Assembly: GCF_900113055.1 (NCBI RefSeq) | Contig: NZ_FONZ01000001.1 | Location: 62,001-126,000, forward strand | DNA: 64,000 bases | Source of the DNA: Flavimobilis marinus | GTDB lineage: Bacteria > Actinomycetota > Actinomycetes > Actinomycetales > Cellulomonadaceae | Reading direction: 5' to 3' | The notes under the pieces: model-generated | The model's input: only the letters and a program-made list of their open reading frames with translations | Databases searched by the model: none | What the model was told of the DNA's origin: nothing | Position numbers and translations under genes: made by a program | Part shown: positions 1 through 9,597 of the stretch, one piece after another | How the letters are laid out: every line of letters begins with the position of its first letter | Position numbering within the stretch: the stretch's first letter is position 1

Positions 1-414
1 GAGGACGGCGACGTGTTCGCGTTCTACCTCCCGGCCATCGAGGGCGACGAGAAGCCCGTCCTCGGCGGTGGCGAGTTCGTGGCCGCGTTCGACGACCGTC
101 CCGAGGTCGCCGCGTTCCAGGCGTTCCTCGCCAGCGACACCTGGGCCAACGAGAAGGCTCGCGTCACCGAGGGTGGTGGCTGGGTGACGGCCAACAACGG
201 CGTCGACATCGAGAACCTGGCGACCGAGTTCGACCAGCTCGCCAGCTCCGTGCTCGGCGACCCGGCGTCGGTCATCCGGTTCGACGCCTCCGACCTCATG
301 CCTGGCGAGGTCGGCACGGGCACCTTCTGGTCCGAGATGGTCAACTGGATCGCGCTCGACAAGAGCGACAAGGAAGTTCTCGACGCGATCGAGGCGTCCT
401 GGCCTGCCAGCTGA
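1..414 (+). CDS. Sugar ABC transporter substrate-binding protein, C-terminal part
   Basis: Partial gene: the reading frame is open at the left edge, so only the last 137 residues are present. They look like the C-terminal lobe of an extracellular solute-binding protein of carbohydrate importers, with a closing helix pattern (AFQAFLAS, then WVTANNGVD) and a final WSEMVNWIALDKSDKEVL-type helix. In this family the protein is a lipoprotein that hands sugar to the permease pair; signal and lipobox would lie outside the window. Two permease genes follow on the same strand after a hairpin, which is the usual order. The sugar cannot be told from this fragment; alpha-glucosides or oligosaccharides are the best guess. 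Confidence 0.85.
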   Translation, partial: EDGDVFAFYLPAIEGDEKPVLGGGEFVAAFDDRPEVAAFQAFLASDTWANEKARVTEGGGWVTANNGVDIENLATEFDQLASSVLGDPASVIRFDASDLMPGEVGTGTFWSEMVNWIALDKSDKEVLDAIEASWPAS

Positions 415-432
415 CGCACGACTGATGTAGAC

Positions 433-472
433 CGGTGAGGGTCCGTCGCCACCGAGCGGCGGACCCTCACCG
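433..472 (+). terminator. Hairpin between binding-protein gene and permeases
   Basis: A perfect 13-base inverted repeat (arms 433-445 and 460-472) with a 14-base loop lies 18 bases after the binding-protein stop. There is no T-run. In such operons a hairpin here usually gives partial termination or mRNA stabilisation, so that the binding protein is made in excess over the permeases; that role is inferred. Confidence 0.7.
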
Positions 473-574
473 TGGTCCCGCACCGAGCGGGAGGCGCCCA
501 GCGCCCGGCCGTCCCGGCCGCCGGTTCAGAACCGATCGAGCAGCAGCGCACCGGCGCCGCCACGGAGGGTCGAA

Positions 575-1627
575 GTGGACTACATCTCGAAGTACTTCAG
601 CTGGTTGTTCGGGGAGTACTTCCCCTGGCTGTGGGGGGAGGTGCGCAACTTCCTCCTGAACCCGGACGGCCCCGCGGACAAGTTCGTGATCATGATCATC
701 GCGATCCTGTTCTTCATCGTGGTCATGGGCCTGATCCTGTTCCTCGTCGACCGGCCCAAGAACGCACCCCGGTGGCTCGTCGTGCTCGGGTTCGTCGGGC
801 CGGCGGTCCTCGCGATCGGCTTCGGCCTGGTGTACCCGGCCCTGGCCACCATGTGGTCCTCGCTGTTCAACAAGAACGGCGCAGAGTTCATCGGTCTGGA
901 CAACTACGTGACGGCGGTGACCGAGCCAGCGTTCCAGACCGTCCTGCGCAACACGATCCTCTGGGTCGTCCTCGTCCCGCTGCTGTCGACGTTCCTCGGC
1001 CTCGTGTACGCGGTCCTCGTGGACCGCACGCGCATCGAGCGCTGGGCGAAGACGCTGATGTTCCTGCCCATGGCGATCTCGATGGTCGGAGCGTCGATCA
1101 TCTGGAAGTTCGTGTACGCGGTCCGGGGCGCGGACTACGACCAGATCGGCCTCCTCAACCAGCTGCTCGTCTGGCTCGGGCAGGAACCCAGGTCGTTCCT
1201 CATCGACTCGCCCTGGAACAACCTCTTCCTCATCGCCGTCATGGTGTGGATCCAGACCGGTTTCGCCATGACGATCCTCAGCGCCGCGATCAAGGCGATC
1301 CCCGACGACATCGTCGAGGCAGCCCGTCTTGACGGCCTCGCCGGCCTGCAGATGTTCCGGTACATCACGGTGCCGAGCATCCGCCCCGCCCTCGTCGTCG
1401 TGCTCACGACGATCGCGATGGCGACGCTCAAGGTCTTCGACATCGTCCGCACCATGACCAACGGCAACTACGCCACCTCGGTCATCGCGAACGAGTTCTA
1501 CGACCAGAGCTTCCGCAAGGCGAATGCCGGGCTCGGCGCCGCGCTCGCGGTGATCCTGTTCATCTTCGTCATCCCCCTCGTCATCTACAACGTCCGGCAG
1601 ATGCGACTCTCGGAGGAGATCCGATGA
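575..1627 (+). CDS. Sugar ABC transporter permease (MalF type)
   Basis: 350 residues, GTG start with a GGAGGG ribosome site five bases upstream. The first of two inner-membrane permeases of a carbohydrate ABC importer. Hydrophobic segments include one near residues 30-57 before the usual six-helix core. The cytoplasmic EAA loop that contacts the ATPase is visible as EAARLDGLAGLQMFRYITVP. The gene overlaps the next permease by four bases (ATGA), so the two are translated together. No ATPase gene is present; such systems often use a shared MsiK-type ATPase encoded elsewhere, which is a family-level expectation only. Confidence 0.93.
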   Translation: MDYISKYFSWLFGEYFPWLWGEVRNFLLNPDGPADKFVIMIIAILFFIVVMGLILFLVDRPKNAPRWLVVLGFVGPAVLAIGFGLVYPALATMWSSLFNKNGAEFIGLDNYVTAVTEPAFQTVLRNTILWVVLVPLLSTFLGLVYAVLVDRTRIERWAKTLMFLPMAISMVGASIIWKFVYAVRGADYDQIGLLNQLLVWLGQEPRSFLIDSPWNNLFLIAVMVWIQTGFAMTILSAAIKAIPDDIVEAARLDGLAGLQMFRYITVPSIRPALVVVLTTIAMATLKVFDIVRTMTNGNYATSVIANEFYDQSFRKANAGLGAALAVILFIFVIPLVIYNVRQMRLSEEIR

Positions 1628-2580
1628 CTACCACCCCGGTTCCCCCCCAGGGCGTCAGCCTCGCGCAGGACGGCGAAGCCGGAGACGACATCGTCGCGGC
1701 GCCGCCGGAAGGCCCGATCAAGCGTCGGTCACGTATCGCGGCGAACAGGCTCCGGTCACCATGGGCGTCCTTCGCCGCGATCATCATCGCGTTTCTGTGG
1801 ACCACGCCGACCGTCGGCCTGCTGATCACCTCGTTCCGACCCGTCGGGGAGATCAACGAGACCGGCTGGTGGAACATCTTCATCGACCCGTCGTTCACGC
1901 TCGACAACTACAGCGACGCCATGTTCGGCAACCAGACGAATCTCGGCGGGTTCTTCGTCAACTCGATCGTCATCACGCTCCCCGCGGTGATCATCCCGAT
2001 CAGTATCGCGCTGCTCGCCGCGTACGCGTTCGCGTGGATCGAGTTCAAGGGCCGCTCGATCCTCTTCGTCGCCGTGTTCGCGCTCCAGGTCGTGCCCATC
2101 CAGATCACCCTGATCCCGCTGCTGCGCAAGTACGTGGACTGGGAGATCAACGGCTCCTTCTGGACGGTGTGGCTCTCGCACTCGATGTTCGCGCTGCCGC
2201 TGGCGATCTTCCTGCTGCACAACTTCATGAAGGACATCCCCGCGTCCCTCATCGAGGCTGCGCGCGTGGACGGCGCGGGGCACGTGAAGATCTTCTTCAA
2301 GGTGCTCCTGCCGCTGCTCACCCCGGCGATTGCCTCGTTCGCGATCTTCCAGTTCCTCTGGGTCTGGAACGACCTGCTCGTCGCGCTCACGTTCGCCGGC
2401 GGCCAGCCCGACGTCGCGCCGCTGACGGTCGCGATCGCGGAGCTCGCGGGCAGCCGCGGCTCGGACTGGCACCTGTTGTCCGCCGGCGCCTTCATCTCGA
2501 TGATCGTCCCGGTCGTCGTGTTCCTGTCGCTGCAGCGCTACTTCGTCCGCGGCCTGCTCGCGGGCTCCGTCAAGGGGTAG
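1624..2580 (+). CDS. Sugar ABC transporter permease (MalG type)
   Basis: 318 residues, starting at the ATG that overlaps the preceding stop. It is the second permease of the importer. After a hydrophilic N-terminus (about 45 residues) come six membrane segments and an EAA motif (EAARVDGAGHVKIFFKVLLP), then the typical MalG ending (QRYFVRGLLAGSVKG). The MalF/MalG pair forms the channel; the binding protein lies upstream. The operon appears to end here, since the next gene is an unrelated exporter 23 bases on. Confidence 0.94.
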   Translation: MTTTPVPPQGVSLAQDGEAGDDIVAAPPEGPIKRRSRIAANRLRSPWASFAAIIIAFLWTTPTVGLLITSFRPVGEINETGWWNIFIDPSFTLDNYSDAMFGNQTNLGGFFVNSIVITLPAVIIPISIALLAAYAFAWIEFKGRSILFVAVFALQVVPIQITLIPLLRKYVDWEINGSFWTVWLSHSMFALPLAIFLLHNFMKDIPASLIEAARVDGAGHVKIFFKVLLPLLTPAIASFAIFQFLWVWNDLLVALTFAGGQPDVAPLTVAIAELAGSRGSDWHLLSAGAFISMIVPVVVFLSLQRYFVRGLLAGSVKG

Positions 2581-2603
2581 CGCAGGAGGCTTAGCCTGAG
2601 CGG

Positions 2604-3494
2604 GTGACGAACCCGCCCGACGGGCACCCGACCGGACTCGGTCGGGTGCCCGTCCCGTTCCTGTTCCTGACGTCGGGCGCGGCCCAGTACTACGGGGCGG
2701 CGCTGGCCGTCGGGCTGTTCGCCGTCGTCGGGGCGCCCGAGGTCGCCTGGCTGCGGATCGCGGCGTCGGCCGTGCTGCTCCTCGCGTGGCGCCGACCGTT
2801 CGGCCGCGCCCGCCGGGGCATGTGGACGCGTCGCTCGCTGGGGGCCGCAGCGCTGTTCGGCATCGTGCTGGCTGGGATGAACATCTCCTTCTACGTCGCG
2901 CTCGACCACCTGGCGCTCGGCACGGCGGTCGCCATCGAGTTCCTCGGTCCGGTCGCGGTCGCGGCCGTGACCGGGCGCACCGTGCGCGAGCGCGCCGCGA
3001 TCGCGGTCGCGGGGCTCGGCGTCGTGCTGCTCGCCGGTGCGACTCTCGGGGGCACCGTGGACGGGGGAGAACCCGTCGTCGGGCTGGTAGCGATCGGCGT
3101 AGCCGCCGCGTGCTGGGCGGGGTACATCCTGCTCGGCCGACGCCTCGCCGTCCGGGGTGACGGCGTCACCATGCTCGCGGTCGCCATGAGCGCCGGCGCC
3201 CTCGCCTTCGCGCCGGTGCTCGGCCCGCGGGCGATCACCGCGGTGCCCGACCTCTCTCTGGCGGCCGTCGTCGTCGGGATCGCCGTGCTGTCCTCGGTCG
3301 TCCCGTACGCGCTCGAGCAGGTGATCCTGCCGCGCCTGTCCGCGGCGGCGTTCGCCACGATGCTCGCGCTGCTGCCCGCGACCGCCGCGCTCGTCGGCGC
3401 GCTGGCGCTCGCCCAGCTGCCGAGCGCGGTCGAGGTCGTCGGCCTGGTCTGCGTGTGCGGGGCGATCATCATGACCGCACCTCGTCGCCGCTGA
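2604..3494 (+). CDS. EamA/DMT-family exporter
   Basis: 296 residues with about ten membrane segments arranged as two EamA repeats, as in RhtA-type threonine/homoserine exporters and other drug/metabolite transporters. The conserved end of the first repeat (HLALGTAVAIEFLGPVAVA) and of the second (LEQVILPRLSAAAFATMLALLPATA) are clear. The GTG at 2604 is 15 bases from a GCAGGAGG site; a second GTG at 2646 is possible. The substrate is not predictable. It is followed after 13 bases by a convergent gene. Confidence 0.88.
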   Translation: MTNPPDGHPTGLGRVPVPFLFLTSGAAQYYGAALAVGLFAVVGAPEVAWLRIAASAVLLLAWRRPFGRARRGMWTRRSLGAAALFGIVLAGMNISFYVALDHLALGTAVAIEFLGPVAVAAVTGRTVRERAAIAVAGLGVVLLAGATLGGTVDGGEPVVGLVAIGVAAACWAGYILLGRRLAVRGDGVTMLAVAMSAGALAFAPVLGPRAITAVPDLSLAAVVVGIAVLSSVVPYALEQVILPRLSAAAFATMLALLPATAALVGALALAQLPSAVEVVGLVCVCGAIIMTAPRRR

Positions 3495-3507
3495 GACCAG
3501 TCCCGGC

Positions 3508-4545
3508 TCAGTCTCGCGAGCCGCCGGCGACGTCGAGCACGATCTTGCCGAAGACTCCGCCGTCGCCGAGCATGGCGTGCGCGCGGCCGGCTTCACCGAG
3601 CGGAACCGTCGCGTGCACCACCGCGCGCACCACGCCGTCGTCGACGAGCGGCCACGCGTGGGCGCGCACGGCGGCGACGATCGCCGCCTTCTCTACTGCC
3701 GGCCGCGACCGCAAGGTCGTGCCGTGCACCGAGGCGCGCTTGGTGAGCAGCGCTCCCAGGTCCACCTCTGCACGGCGTCCCTTCTGCAGCCCGATCACCA
3801 CGAGGCGCCCGCCGGTCGCGAGCGCGTCGACGTTGCGGTCCAGGTAGGCCGCGCCGACGACGTCCAGCACCACGTCGGCTCCGGCTCCTCCCGTCGCGTC
3901 GCGGACGCGCGCCACGAAGTCCTCGCTGCGGTGGTCGACGACGACGAGGTCCCCGGAGGCGGCCGCGTCCGGTGCGAGGGCGGCGACCTGGGCGCAGCGG
4001 TCCGCGCCGCCCGCGGTCGTCACCACGCGAGCGCCAAGCGCCAGCGCGAGCTGGAGCGCGACGTGTCCCACGCCCCCGGACCCGCCGTGGACGAGCACGG
4101 TCTGTCCGGGAGCCAGCCGGCCGACGTCCACCAGGTTCGACCACGCGGTGCACAGGGCCTCGGGCAGTGCGGCGGCAGCGAGCAGCTCGACCCCCCGAGG
4201 CGCGGGGAGCAGCTGTCCGGCCGGCACGACGACCTGCTCGGCGTAGCCGCCGCCCGCGAGGAGGGCCACGACCGGGTCCCCGGGCGCCCAGCCGTCGACG
4301 CCTGCTCCGACGGCCCGCACGCGGCCGGAGACCTCGAGGCCGGGCCACGCCGGCGCCCCCGGAGGCGGCGGGTACAGACCCCGGACCTGAAGCAGGTCCG
4401 CCGGGTTCACGCCCGCGCCGACGACGTCGACCAGAACTTCACCCTCGGCCGCCGAAGGCCGCGGTTCCGTGGCCCAGCCCAGGACCGGCGCGTTCACGGG
4501 ACCGGCCGAGCCGTCCACAACGGGTGAAGCAGACACGATGCGCAT
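3508..4545 (-). CDS. NAD(P)H:quinone oxidoreductase, zinc-less MDR family
   Basis: 345 residues. Medium-chain dehydrogenase/reductase of the quinone oxidoreductase branch, which reduces quinones or enones with NADPH. Seen in sequence: an N-terminal GroES-like fold with VGAGVNPADLLQVRG, and a Rossmann site VHGGSGGVGHVALQLALALG. The catalytic cysteine and structural zinc cysteines of alcohol dehydrogenases are missing, as expected for this branch. The ATG at 4545 has no clear Shine-Dalgarno and lies just after a TAGGCT/TATAAG-like sequence, so a leaderless transcript is possible. Confidence 0.88.
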   Translation of the reverse strand: MRIVSASPVVDGSAGPVNAPVLGWATEPRPSAAEGEVLVDVVGAGVNPADLLQVRGLYPPPPGAPAWPGLEVSGRVRAVGAGVDGWAPGDPVVALLAGGGYAEQVVVPAGQLLPAPRGVELLAAAALPEALCTAWSNLVDVGRLAPGQTVLVHGGSGGVGHVALQLALALGARVVTTAGGADRCAQVAALAPDAAASGDLVVVDHRSEDFVARVRDATGGAGADVVLDVVGAAYLDRNVDALATGGRLVVIGLQKGRRAEVDLGALLTKRASVHGTTLRSRPAVEKAAIVAAVRAHAWPLVDDGVVRAVVHATVPLGEAGRAHAMLGDGGVFGKIVLDVAGGSRD

Positions 4546-4736
4546 GTCTTATAGCCTACGATCGGCCCGGGAGCGCGGCGTGGCGACTGGACACGCGTCA
4601 GAACAAATCACTCCTGCACCTAATGCTCGGCGCATCAGCGGCCGATGACGTAACTACGACGCGATGTGGCTCAGTCACGGAGCGCCGGCAGCCTGGGATG
4701 TCCGGGCTCGTCGGGTCACGACCGAAAGAGGTACCG

Positions 4737-7700
4737 ATGCTCCGCCGACTCGGAGTTCGCCGGAAGATCCTGGCGACGCTGGCCGTGCCAGTCCTCGTGC
4801 TGCTCCTCGGCGCCACCTTCCTCTCGCTCGACGCCCTCGAGCGCAGCCGGGTCTCCGGCCTGCAGCGTGACTTCTCCCTCGCGACCCGCGCCCAGGACGC
4901 GACGGTCGAGGCGCTCCAGACGGAACGCGAGCTCTCCCTCCGGATGGTGCACGGCGACGACGACCTCAGCGCAGAGCTCGCATCGGCGCGGGCCCGCACG
5001 GACACGACCATCGCCGGCCTCAACCAGGCCTTCAAGGACGTCGACCCCGAGAACGTCGAGCCCGCCGTCGTCGCCTCGATCCAGGACGCCGGCCGCTTCC
5101 GCAGCGCCGAGAACATGCGCGCGCTGCGCGGCATCGTCGACCGCGACAACGCCGACCTCGAGGCCTCGGTCCAGACGGGCTTCAACGACGTCATCAACGG
5201 ACAGCTGAACGTCGCGACCTCGCTCGCCGCGTACGCCGACGACCGCAACCTCGCGCGGTACGTCGACAACTACGCGCGGGCGTCCATCGCCCTCGACCAG
5301 CTGCGGCTCGAGGCCGTCGTGGGCGAGCTCCTCATCCAGGACTACCTCGTCAGCGCGCACTCGCAGAACCAGCTGCGCGCCGCGGCCGTCCTCTTCGCCG
5401 AGGGTGACTCGGTCACGCGACGCACGAAGGACGCGATCACGCGCCTCGGGCTCGTCGAGTACCCGACCGTCACGGCGCGCTACACCAGCGTCCGCGAGTC
5501 AATCCTCGTGTCCAACCCGCGCGAGGCCAACCTCGAGGCGCGCCTCGCGTGGGCCGAGATGGTCGGCGTCGAGGTCGCGGAGCTCGCCGAGACCCGGGAC
5601 GCCGTCCGTGAGGCGACGATCACCGAGGCCAGCCGCATCGACAGCGCCGTCACGCGCCAGACGATCCTGACGATCCTCGCCGCCATCGCCGCCGTCGTGC
5701 TCTCCATCGCCGTCGCGCTGCTCATCGCGCGCCAGATCACCGACCCGCTGAAGCGTCTGACTGAGGCGGCCAAGAAGGTCCGTGCGGACCTTCCGGCGCT
5801 CGTCGAGCAGGTGGCGGTCCCCGGCCAGGGCCCCGAGATGGTCTTCGAGTCGATCGCCGTCGAGACCGACGACGAGATCGGTGAGCTCGCGAACGCGTTC
5901 AACGAGGTCAACACGACCACCCTCGAGGTCGCCCGGCAACAGGCGCTGCTGCGTGGGTCGATCGCCGAGATGTTCATCAACGTGGCTCGTCGCGACCAGG
6001 TGCTGCTCAACCGCCAGCTGTCGTTCCTGGATGACCTGGAGCGGGCCGAGGAAGACCCCACGACGCTCGCCAACCTCTTCCGGCTCGACCACCTCGCCAC
6101 GCGGATGCGACGCAACGCCGAGTCGCTCCTCGTGCTCGCCGGCATCGAGTCCGGTCGGCGCGTGCGCCAGCCGATGCCGCTGTCCGACGTCGTCCGTACG
6201 GCAGCCTCCGAGATCGACCAGTACGACCGCATCGACCTCGAGATCACCACCGACCCGCTGATGCTCGGTCACAACGCTCTCGCGGCCGCGCACATGCTGG
6301 CCGAGCTGCTCGAGAACGCCACGGTGTTCTCCGAGCCCGGCACCCCGGTGACTGTCCAGACCGCCGAGGACGCGCGCTGGGTCACCATCACCGTGATCGA
6401 CGAAGGCCTCGGCATGAACGAGGACGAGCTCGACGAGGCCAACGAGAAGGCCGCCACCTACGCGGCTGGCGAGATCGTCGGCGCCTCGCGCCTCGGCCTC
6501 TACGTCGTCGGCCGACTCGCCCACAAGCTCGGCGCCTCGGTGCGCCTCTCGAAGGTCGAGGACGGCGCTGGCACCATGGCACGCGTCATGCTGCCGCGCG
6601 CACTGTTCGCGGAGGCGGCGCCCCTCGAGGCCCCGACCGACCCGCTCGCGCCAGAGACCCGCGCGGCCACCGAAGCCTGGGTGGCTCCCGAGATCGAGCC
6701 GGCCGAGACGCCGCTGCCGTCGCGCCTCAGCGAGCCTGAGCCGCCCGTCGGTGTGCCCGTCGACCTCGACGCGCTGACCAACGGCGCGACGGGGACCGGC
6801 ATGCCCCGCCGTCGCACCCGCGCTGCCGACCCGGCGGCGCAGGCGCCGAGCGCCGCGCTGTCGCAGCAGGACGAGCGTGACATCGTGCTGCCGCCGCTGC
6901 AGGCTGCCGAGCTCCCGCAGGAGTTCGCCGCCAGCGCGGAGGAGTGGCGCCCGATCGCCTCGCCGACCATGGGTCCTGTCGGCCTCCCCAGCCGTGCACC
7001 GCGTGCCGAGGTCGCCCCCGTGGCCGAGGTCCCGGCCCCGGCGGTCGACACCCCGGCGCCGCAGCGCGCCGGGATGTTCTCGAACTTCCGCGCACGCAAG
7101 GAGTTCGAGATGCTCGAGGAGGCCCGGCGTACCAAGGCCGCCGGGGCCACCGTCCCCGCGGACGCACCGGTCGCTGACCCGAGCGCGCCCGAGGACGTCG
7201 ACCGCGAGGGTCCGGCGATCACGCTGGCTGCGTCACGAGTCGCAGGCTGGGTCGGGACCGAGCAGCAGGGTGAGCCGCTGGCACGCCGACGCGACGGCGA
7301 CGCCCACGCGGCCGACGGCCACGAGGTTGCTCCTGAGCCGGAGCCGGTCGAGGACGCCCCCGCTGACGAGATGGTCATCCCTGACCTCGTGCCCGACGAC
7401 GACGAGCCCGAGCTGAGCGAGCCTGTCTGGACGCCTGTCATGGCGTCCGTGACCGAGGCCCCGCTCGCGACGCGCGAGACGCCGGTCGTCGACGTCGACG
7501 CCGACGACGCGCCCTTCGTGCCGCAGTTCGAGCTCGGGGCGCCTCTCAGCCAGGCATCGGCGCCGCAGAACCGACACGCCGAGGCCGACCAGAGCGTGGC
7601 GCCCGTCCAGGCCGCCGAGCCTGCTGCTTCGGGGCACGAGGACCCGTTCGGCCTGAGCGCCATGGCGGACGAGTCCGAGGCATGGTCGCCTGAGGTGGCC

Positions 7701-9119
7701 GCCGGCGGGTTGCAGAACCTCGAGAGCGCCGGGTGGGAGCCGCAGGCGGTCACCGAAGAGCCGAAGCCCTTCGGTGCGCACGTGGGATCCGTCGCCTCCG
7801 CCGAGGAGATCGAGGACGGCGCACTCACGACGCGCCGCGCCCGCCGTGCCCGCCACGCGGACACCAGCGGACTCACCGCGCCGTCCGTGCCGACGCCGAG
7901 CGGGGTGGGTTTCGACTTCCTGCCGCAGGCCGAGGATGGCTCCGTCATCCAGCCGTCCGGGTACTCGGCTCCGAGCGCCGGCTCCGGGTACAGCGCGCCG
8001 ACGGCGTACTCGGCTCACGAGGCCGTCAGCTACCCGCCGTCGCCCGCTGCGGCGCCGGTGGCCGACGCCGCGCCCGGCTACAGCTTCGAGGCAGCGCCCG
8101 TCGAGCACGCCCCTGTCGCCCAGGGACCTTCTGCGCCGGTCGCGCCGTCCGCTGAGCCCGCACCGTGGGACGTCCCGGCGGCGGTCTCCGTGCCTGCCCC
8201 TGCGCCGCTCTCGTTCGACGAGGCGATCTCGAGTCGTTCGGAGCGCCACGAGCGCAAGCCCAAGCGTGGCCTGTTCAAGCGCAAGCCGAAGACCCCGGCC
8301 GAGGCGCCCCAGTCAGCAGCCCCGACGGCACCCTCCGTCCCGAGCGCGCTCGCGTCGTCGGCCGTGTTCGAGCCGCTGTCGCAGCCCGCTCCGGCGCCCG
8401 TCGAGGTCGCCCAGGTGGCGGAGCAGTGGGCAGCGCCCGCGCGGCTCGAGGCCCCGCAGGGGTACGAGGCGAGCCCGGTGGAGGCGTACGCGCCGCCGCG
8501 GTACGTCCCGCCGACGAGCGCGCCGAGCCAGGCGTCGGCCCCGAGCGCGTTCGAGCCCGAGCCCGCCGCGTACCAGCCGGTCGTCGCGTTCGAGCCCTTG
8601 CGCCCGGTCGCCGACGCCGCCCCCGACCTCGGCGGCGACGGATTCTCGTACAGCCCGAGCGGCTGGACTCCGCCCGCCGAGCCTGCGCCGATGGCCATGC
8701 GCTCGCCGTCCTCACCCGTCGCAGAGCCCGCTCCCGTCGCCGCACCAGCCGCTCCTGCGGCCGGGGCCTCGTGGACGAGCGGGCGCTCGATCGATGCCGA
8801 GCTGTCCGCGCGACTCGCGCTGCAGGCCGGCATTCAGGAGCAGGCTCTCGCCGAGCTCAGCCAGCTGTCGTCCTACCGCCCGAACCAGCAGGTGGCGGAC
8901 ACCACGAGCGCGCTCACCAAGCGGGTGCGTTCCGAGGTTCCGTCCACCACGGTGGAGGACGACGTGTCCAAGAAGATCAGCCGCGACGCGGCTGAGCTTC
9001 GTACGCGCCTCTCGGCGTTCATGAGCGCGACCAGCCGTGCCCGCGACGGGTCCCCCACGGGGTCCGACGCCGGAGACGGCACCGCGTTCACCCCCGACCC
9101 CGCCCCACAGTCGCGTTGA
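4737..9119 (+). CDS. cvnA: Nitrate/nitrite-sensing-type sensor histidine kinase of a conservon (CvnA)
   Basis: 1,460 residues from the ATG at 4737, which has a GAAAGAGG site; an open frame runs further upstream but is only high-GC drift. Order: first membrane helix (about 13-35), a long extracytoplasmic helical sensor region of the NIT type, second helix (about 309-333), HAMP, a dimerisation region with LDHLATRMRRN, and an HATPase domain with the N-box ELLENA (Asn 527) and DEGLGM. From about residue 640 to the end the chain is Pro/Ala/Glu-rich and probably disordered, with one basic patch (KPKRGLFKRKPK) and a helical last part. In conservons CvnA signals to the Roadblock, DUF742 and GTPase partners encoded next. 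The tail (about 800 residues) is much longer than the kinase part. Confidence 0.92.
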   Translation: MLRRLGVRRKILATLAVPVLVLLLGATFLSLDALERSRVSGLQRDFSLATRAQDATVEALQTERELSLRMVHGDDDLSAELASARARTDTTIAGLNQAFKDVDPENVEPAVVASIQDAGRFRSAENMRALRGIVDRDNADLEASVQTGFNDVINGQLNVATSLAAYADDRNLARYVDNYARASIALDQLRLEAVVGELLIQDYLVSAHSQNQLRAAAVLFAEGDSVTRRTKDAITRLGLVEYPTVTARYTSVRESILVSNPREANLEARLAWAEMVGVEVAELAETRDAVREATITEASRIDSAVTRQTILTILAAIAAVVLSIAVALLIARQITDPLKRLTEAAKKVRADLPALVEQVAVPGQGPEMVFESIAVETDDEIGELANAFNEVNTTTLEVARQQALLRGSIAEMFINVARRDQVLLNRQLSFLDDLERAEEDPTTLANLFRLDHLATRMRRNAESLLVLAGIESGRRVRQPMPLSDVVRTAASEIDQYDRIDLEITTDPLMLGHNALAAAHMLAELLENATVFSEPGTPVTVQTAEDARWVTITVIDEGLGMNEDELDEANEKAATYAAGEIVGASRLGLYVVGRLAHKLGASVRLSKVEDGAGTMARVMLPRALFAEAAPLEAPTDPLAPETRAATEAWVAPEIEPAETPLPSRLSEPEPPVGVPVDLDALTNGATGTGMPRRRTRAADPAAQAPSAALSQQDERDIVLPPLQAAELPQEFAASAEEWRPIASPTMGPVGLPSRAPRAEVAPVAEVPAPAVDTPAPQRAGMFSNFRARKEFEMLEEARRTKAAGATVPADAPVADPSAPEDVDREGPAITLAASRVAGWVGTEQQGEPLARRRDGDAHAADGHEVAPEPEPVEDAPADEMVIPDLVPDDDEPELSEPVWTPVMASVTEAPLATRETPVVDVDADDAPFVPQFELGAPLSQASAPQNRHAEADQSVAPVQAAEPAASGHEDPFGLSAMADESEAWSPEVAAGGLQNLESAGWEPQAVTEEPKPFGAHVGSVASAEEIEDGALTTRRARRARHADTSGLTAPSVPTPSGVGFDFLPQAEDGSVIQPSGYSAPSAGSGYSAPTAYSAHEAVSYPPSPAAAPVADAAPGYSFEAAPVEHAPVAQGPSAPVAPSAEPAPWDVPAAVSVPAPAPLSFDEAISSRSERHERKPKRGLFKRKPKTPAEAPQSAAPTAPSVPSALASSAVFEPLSQPAPAPVEVAQVAEQWAAPARLEAPQGYEASPVEAYAPPRYVPPTSAPSQASAPSAFEPEPAAYQPVVAFEPLRPVADAAPDLGGDGFSYSPSGWTPPAEPAPMAMRSPSSPVAEPAPVAAPAAPAAGASWTSGRSIDAELSARLALQAGIQEQALAELSQLSSYRPNQQVADTTSALTKRVRSEVPSTTVEDDVSKKISRDAAELRTRLSAFMSATSRARDGSPTGSDAGDGTAFTPDPAPQSR

Positions 9120-9139
9120 CTCTGGAAGAAGGAGAGATA

Positions 9140-9586
9140 GTGTCCATCAGTACTGAGGCAACCAACTTCGGGTGGTTGCTCGACAACTTCGTTCGCACAG
9201 TTGCCGGCACCCGTCACACGCTCGTCGTCTCTGCCGATGGCCTGCTCATGGCGATGTCGGAGAACCTCGACCGGACGTCCGGCGACCAGCTCGCCGCGAT
9301 CGTGTCCGGCATGTCGAGCCTGACGCGAGGAGTCTCGCGCCAGCTCAACGCGGGCAGCGTGCGCCAGTCCATCATCGAGATGGACGACGCGTTCCTGTTC
9401 CTCATGAACGTCTCGAACGGATCGGTGCTCGGCGTCGTCGCGGAAGCGACGTGCGACGTCGGCCTGATCGGATACGAGATGGCACTGCTGGTCTCCCGCA
9501 CCGAGGCTACGCTGACCCCCCAGCTGATTTCCGAGATGCGCGGGAACCTTCCCGTTGATGGTGCAACGCGTCCGGCGAACGGATGA
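9140..9586 (+). CDS. cvnB: Roadblock/LC7 domain protein of the conservon (CvnB)
   Basis: 148 residues from the GTG at 9140, preceded by a strong GAAGGAGAG site; a TTG overlapping the cvnA stop is open in frame but has no ribosome site. The fold is Roadblock/LC7, recognisable from HTLVVSADGLLMAMSENL and the GSVLGVVAEATCDVGLIGYEM strand-helix unit. In Streptomyces conservons CvnB associates with the GTPase CvnD, like the MglB/MglA GAP pair. It stands between cvnA and cvnC with short spacers in one operon. Confidence 0.93.
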   Translation: MSISTEATNFGWLLDNFVRTVAGTRHTLVVSADGLLMAMSENLDRTSGDQLAAIVSGMSSLTRGVSRQLNAGSVRQSIIEMDDAFLFLMNVSNGSVLGVVAEATCDVGLIGYEMALLVSRTEATLTPQLISEMRGNLPVDGATRPANG

Positions 9587-9597
9587 GGTGAATACAG

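Noticed and set aside
3972..4736. In-frame upstream extension of cvnA by about 255 codons
   Set aside because: The segment is opposite the oxidoreductase gene and Arg/Pro-rich; the ATG at 4737 has a ribosome site and begins the membrane anchor.
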